From Sarcophilus harrisii (lineage: Eukaryota > Chordata > Mammalia > Dasyuromorphia > Dasyuridae): a stretch of 64,000 nt of DNA. Positions 59,701 to 64,000 of the stretch are shown piece after piece; position 1 is the stretch's first letter, and every line of letters starts with the position of its first letter. The notes under the pieces were generated by a model, which was given only the letters and a program-made list of their open reading frames with translations, was not told the origin of the DNA and searched no databases. The position numbers and the translations under genes were made by a program. The stretch is from assembly GCF_902635505.1 (NCBI RefSeq), contig NC_045426.1:563419818-563483817 (forward strand). The letters are read 5' to 3'.

Positions 59701-62136
59701 CCCTCCACTCTTCTTAGACTCTTTTGGGGGAAAACATCTTTCATTAAATGTATGGACTCACAGAGTGTGAATGAATTGCCTAAAGCTTCATTCTGCCTGT
59801 CTGCACTAGTCCCAGGTTGTTTTGTTATTAATATTGAATTAGTTGTTGGATATTACATTTTGTCAATAGGCCCAATTCTGAGGCTTGTAGAGAATGTCTA
59901 GGGCAAAGGGAAATTACTTAAAAGATTTTTTATTACATTTTTTGTTAAATTTATTTACTCCAGTACTATCAATAAGGATATAAAGAAAGATTCCATGTAA
60001 TTAAAAAACATTTACTGAGTGTATGTAAGTGCAAGATAACTACTTGAGCCAATACAAAGTAAGGAAAATCAAGAGCTAGGAAAACATCATGTTAAATATG
60101 TTTAGGAATTTCAGAAAGGGAGCCATACAGAGCCCTCAGTTTTCATTTTTCCTTCCACTGTTCTTAGAAAAGCAAAGTGGTGGAATAATTCAGGTACCAA
60201 GGGAATGAAAGAATGCCAATGAATTTGGTTCTTGATCTAAATTTGTATTAATGCAGTGTGGGCAGGAAAGTTTTATTCTTGGGTCAGGACTCCATTTTAT
60301 AAAGACAGAGCAAAAAAAAAAAAAAAAAAAAGGGGGAAAAAAAACTTTAATCAGTCAGCCAAGACTAGATATTTGTAAATCAACTCTTATGTTAAAAAAA
60401 AAAAAAAAAATCAGACCTGTAGTTTATTTGAGAAAATTTGCATTTATCTTGTCTGTGAAAAGTTAACTCCTGTATCCTCTGGATTTTTATTATTCAATTT
60501 AGTCTTTCCCCAAAGAAGAGATGAAACTCACAGCAACAACTGTGTTAAATATAATGGTGTTAAAAACAGTAATGGATATTTTCCCCACTCACTCCCCCTA
60601 GATTGCTTTATATTAGCACAAACTGAGCAGATAAACGCAGGCTTCTTTTTTAATGACAAAGGGTGATAAGAGACAAGAAGAAAACAGCATACTGTCTGGT
60701 CTACCCAGGAAGTGGGGAATCAGTGGTATTGTCCATCAGCTGGGGCTAACAGAATGTTGCCAGTTCTCAAACAATACTTCAGCTCAACTTAGGGAAAATG
60801 AGTCAGTCATCACTGATTCTGACAAGTACACTGATACTAGAGATAAAATGGCAAATGGAGCAAAATGGAGGGAGTGAGTTCCTGAATTTTGTCTGATCTT
60901 TAAAAAAGTCATTTTGATAGAAGAAGCAATGTACAAGTTAACACAGGGACACATCACATTCTGTATATTCGTTGGGTGAATATGCTGGAACAGTTACATA
61001 TATTGCTACCATTATTAACATTTGAACAAAAGTCAAACTTAGGGAAAGGCACAGCAAATTAACTTAATTTTACTAGACATGGATCTGATTTCTAAGTCCC
61101 TTGATTCTCAGTAGTTTCCCTTCCACAGAATTAAGAAGAATGAATATATATTAAAGTTGGTGGCTATCTTTTAAAACTATGTAATCTCTTAGCTATTCTT
61201 CTGAATCAGTCAATAAATATTCCCAAATGCATCAAATGTTATTTAAAACTAGCAGCTATTAGGAAACAAGAATAATGGGACAAGAATCTTCTTTTTAAAA
61301 ATGAAAATCTTTAATTTTTATGGCACTATAGACACTAAAGAGAGAGTTAAGCTTTGATGTTTGATCCTCTTTATAAACTGAAAGAATTTTTTTTCATTTA
61401 CTTTATATGTAACTGTTACTAGGTAAAGCATAAATCCTCTCTTTAAAAGAATATTTCCAATAACTTTATGTGTATCTGTTAAGTAAAACATGTCTTCTTT
61501 TTAAAAAAAAATATTTCCTTTGTTATGAGACAGTATACATTTATTTGTGCATGGTATTTCTTGTATAGAAACCTCTCTTTTTATATTATATCAAGGATGA
61601 TCAACATAAAAGGAAAAAAAAAACCTGATTAGGCAGAGGATTAAAAATTCACAAGGATTGACAGTTATCCAGAAAACCTAATTAAAAAAAAAATTTAAAG
61701 GTAGCTTAGAAAGCTTGTCAATATTCAGGTAGTCACTGGGAGATGCGTAGATAATTTGATTCATTCACATCCCATGGCTACGTTTGCCATTTAGCACACA
61801 AATGCACCCACTGACTCTGTGATACATTGCACATAAAGGATGCTGTTTCTCTGCTCATACATGATTCAGTGGTTAAGATTTCAAATTCTGCTTTTCCCCA
61901 GTAGCCATTAGAATTGATTCTGAGGGGATAGAGGCAGGGTGTTCTCAGTGGAGGGTCTTTCGCTCTGGAACTCATTCCCTGGCAGGTCTGTACAGCCAGA
62001 GTTAGTTGACCTTTGGAGTCTCTCCTGTTTATCCAGGCTTTGGCCTGAGGGGGGTTTGCTAAGGAAAGAATTTCCCAGACATGGTATGCAGTAGCTTTTT
62101 GGGGAATGTCTAGTCTTAGGTAGTTTTTTTTTTTCA

Positions 62137-62179
62137 GAAAGAAAGAAAGAAGGAAGGAAAGAAACAAAGAGAGAAAAAG

Positions 62180-62246
<67 letters not shown>

Positions 62247-62287
62247 AAAAAAGAAAGAGGAAGAAAAAGAAAAAGAGAAAGAAGGAA
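62137..62287 (+). repeat. (GAAA)n microsatellite
   Basis: Uninterrupted GAAA units in the centre, degenerate at both edges. The Phe/Leu/Ser-rich minus-strand open frames over it are artefacts. Confidence 0.95.
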
Positions 62288-63564
62288 AACCACACAAATG
62301 ATTGCAAAAATTTCATGATGTCATTTTACTTTACCAAGCCTTTGGAGCAAAAGGACAATGTTAAACACAAAGGATCCACACCCACATGTCCCAGTTGTAA
62401 AGATTTACTATAGATCTTTCATGATCACTTTCTGATCAGATTGATCCCAAATCCTCAAAACAGCATCTTAAAAAAAATACACATAAAAGTGAGACTAATT
62501 GTCAATAAGTAGAATTCTCCCAACTCTAATAACTTAACTGCTCATCATTTTTACCATCCTTTATCAAGGGATGTGACTCAGAATGGGAATCTATGGGGGC
62601 AATTTCATGAAAGGGAGATAAACACTGTTTGTAATCTTAACATTCCTGTCTTCAAAGCCTGGGCCATCTTCATAGGAAATTAATGGTTGCTGTTAATAAC
62701 TGGACCTAGTGTATAATGAACTATCTGTGGCAGTAGGAGGTGACAATAACCCTGCGGAATGGAGATAAAACAACTTGAAAAGAACAATTAAAGATCAGCT
62801 GGGACATAATTGGGCCACAGCATTCCTGAGCTTTGGAAGCACACAGTCTTTTCTCTTGCTACTTGGTATCTTCACCCTAAAAACACTTAACAAGCATTAG
62901 CTAATTAAACCTCCAGACAATCACATCCAAAATGCAACTCAAGAGGTTTTGCATCTGTTCCAGGTGCCACCTTTTCCTTAAGATAAAAGTACAGTACAAA
63001 GTATCTTTGTAAGTAAAATCCAAACCACTTTAATTCTGCCTTATCTTTAGATTACAGAGACAAAATCACCACTCCTGATCCCTGGGAAACTGTGCTCATG
63101 CCACTACTGATCTTTAATTGTAGTGAATTTAATTTTTCTTAAATTTGTTTCCTGTTAGGCTTTTTAAGAATTAATTCCATTTAATAGAAATGACTATCTT
63201 TCTGGTCGTCTAAGCTAGAAAAGCCATTTATTTCATTTAGAAACAAATACCATTCCTTTTTAAATAATTTTTAGATTAATTGTCCTTTATGTCTTTCCTC
63301 AGTTCCCTCTCCTTTCCCCCACTTTTTGGCAGCACAATAGATCATTCCACATCAAAAAAGCTCATCATTAATGAAATAAACACAACACACACACTCACCC
63401 TGAACCCAGAGGCACACACACATATAATGGGATCCCTTTCAAATAGTTACACATCTACAGACTTATTACCTACTTGGCTTCAACTAAGAAAGTCTTGATT
63501 TGCTGTCCATGCATGCCAATTCAGGACATCTGGCTGATATATAGAAAGCAAGCCCATTTCCTCA
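62288..63564. other. GMDS intron, repeat-free segment
   Basis: AT-rich unique sequence without recognisable repeats or coding potential, except a short CA-rich patch at 63385-63425. 62550-63180 has dense AATTA/AATTAA and GATAAAA words and may be conserved regulatory DNA (see findings). Confidence 0.35.
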
Positions 63565-63770
63565 TTGGGGGAGAATGGTAAAATAGATAGAATGCTGCAC
63601 TGAAGTCCGGGTGTGGACAGGATAGATTCTAGACCTGGTTTTCATGATCACCCAGATACTTACTTGTTCTCTTTACCACTCTGGGCCTCATCTGTCAAAT
63701 GAGGTTGAACTAGGTAGCCTCTAAAGTTCCCTTCTATAGCTATAATCCTATGATTCCATGAATATGAAAG
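63565..63770 (+). repeat. MIR-like SINE fragment
   Basis: Diverged copy with the tRNA-like start (ATAGATAGAATGCTGCACTG) and the MIR core words ACTCTGGGCCTCATCTGTCAAATGAGG, here split by drift, ending in the typical TCCTATGATTCC tail. Confidence 0.6.
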
Positions 63771-64000
63771 GAAGCCTGGCAGTTTGCCTTCTCAGTCCAC
63801 CTCAGTTCAAATCACAAGAGGGTTAAAAATCAAACATATCATGTCCACTTTCTTCACTGAATATGGTCCACATTTATCCTTCAGGTTGAATGAAGGAGAA
63901 AGAAGTCCAAGAAGTGGCCTTTCACATGGCATCATAAAAAAACTAATTTATCGCCCGCCACCACACATCTAGAAAATCATAACATCCTTTCAGGAAGACC

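Larger units (their letters stand above)
55052..62136 (-). other. GMDS intron sequence
   Basis: Intron upstream of the penultimate exon. 55100-55400 is GC-richer; 55823-55882 and 56691-56730 are microsatellites. From 56760 to about 61700 it is AT-rich and almost free of recognisable repeats, apart from A runs at 60310-60331 and 60393-60410 and a weak old-repeat stretch at 60000-60065. No other exon was recognised on either strand. Confidence 0.6.
53735..64000 (-). other. GMDS: 3' part of the GMDS gene (continues beyond window)
   Basis: GMDS encodes GDP-mannose 4,6-dehydratase, the cytosolic NADP-dependent SDR-family enzyme that makes GDP-4-keto-6-deoxymannose, the first step of de novo GDP-fucose synthesis. 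Only the 3' end is here: 3' UTR (about 53735-54178), last coding exon (54179-54241), a 741-bp intron (54242-54982), the penultimate exon (54983-55051) and the start of a large intron from 55052. The catalytic Rossmann-fold exons lie outside the window. GMDS is a very large gene in human and faces FOXC1 tail to tail, matching this arrangement. The 5' limit given is the window end, not the gene end. Confidence 0.9.

Noticed and set aside
61740-62110. Possible old transposon (GCTCTGGAACTCATTCCCTGG words)
   Set aside because: The wording recalls an old repeat, but I could not assign a family or edges.
55052-64000. A further GMDS exon in the remaining intron
   Set aside because: I looked on the minus strand for the expected upstream residues ending YYRPTEV next to a donor site and found none; the exon probably lies outside the window.
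1-64000. Retroviral or other capsid-bearing element
   Set aside because: No long terminal repeats, polymerase motifs or envelope-like frames were recognised.
1-64000. tRNA, rRNA, snRNA or 7SK-type RNA genes
   Set aside because: Only the tRNA-derived heads of SINEs were seen; no intact RNA gene with box A/B and cloverleaf was found by eye.

Overview
This is vertebrate nuclear DNA, most likely from a marsupial. It has low gene density, many microsatellites, and old MIR and L2 elements. Two classes of repeat look marsupial: a CORE-SINE with the conserved tail found in marsupial MAR1/WSINE elements (14200-14428), and LINE-1 3' ends of marsupial type (4517-4826 and 8644-9082). The species cannot be fixed from the sequence alone. 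There are no bacterial, phage or CRISPR features.

Two host genes can be supported. The first is the complete single-exon forkhead gene FOXC1 on the + strand (coding 36129-37871, 580 residues). It has a CpG-rich promoter and leader (about 35190-36128) and a 3' UTR ending near an AATAAA at 38553-38558. The second is the 3' end of GMDS (GDP-mannose 4,6-dehydratase) on the - strand. Its last two coding exons are at 54179-54241 and 54983-55051, and the rest of the window to 64000 lies in the next intron. The two genes converge tail to tail, about 15 kb apart, as FOXC1 and GMDS do in human 6p25. This linkage supports both calls.

Layout. 1-35150 is upstream intergenic DNA made of MIR, L2, L1, CR1/L3 and hAT fragments, CA repeats and long polypurine tracts, with a second CpG-rich block at about 28260-29180 and repeat-free AT-rich sequence at 30330-31090. 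35150-38580 is FOXC1. 38580-53735 is the FOXC1-GMDS intergenic stretch, poor in repeats near FOXC1 and rich in homeobox/forkhead-like AT-rich words that look like candidate regulatory DNA. 53735-64000 is GMDS 3' UTR, two exons, one short intron (741 bp) and the start of a large intron.

The two genes do not work in one pathway. FOXC1 is a transcription factor of neural crest, eye, mesoderm and vascular development. GMDS is a cytosolic enzyme making the GDP-fucose precursor. Their lasting linkage may reflect FOXC1 regulatory elements lying in and around GMDS. The most notable sequence-level points are a glutamine-rich expansion in the FOXC1 linker, a glycine tract enlarged at one site and missing at another, a nested hAT-in-hAT-in-L2 insertion with both target-site duplications still readable, and a 39-nt Z-DNA-type run just upstream of the FOXC1 promoter. 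I found no convincing undescribed gene system.
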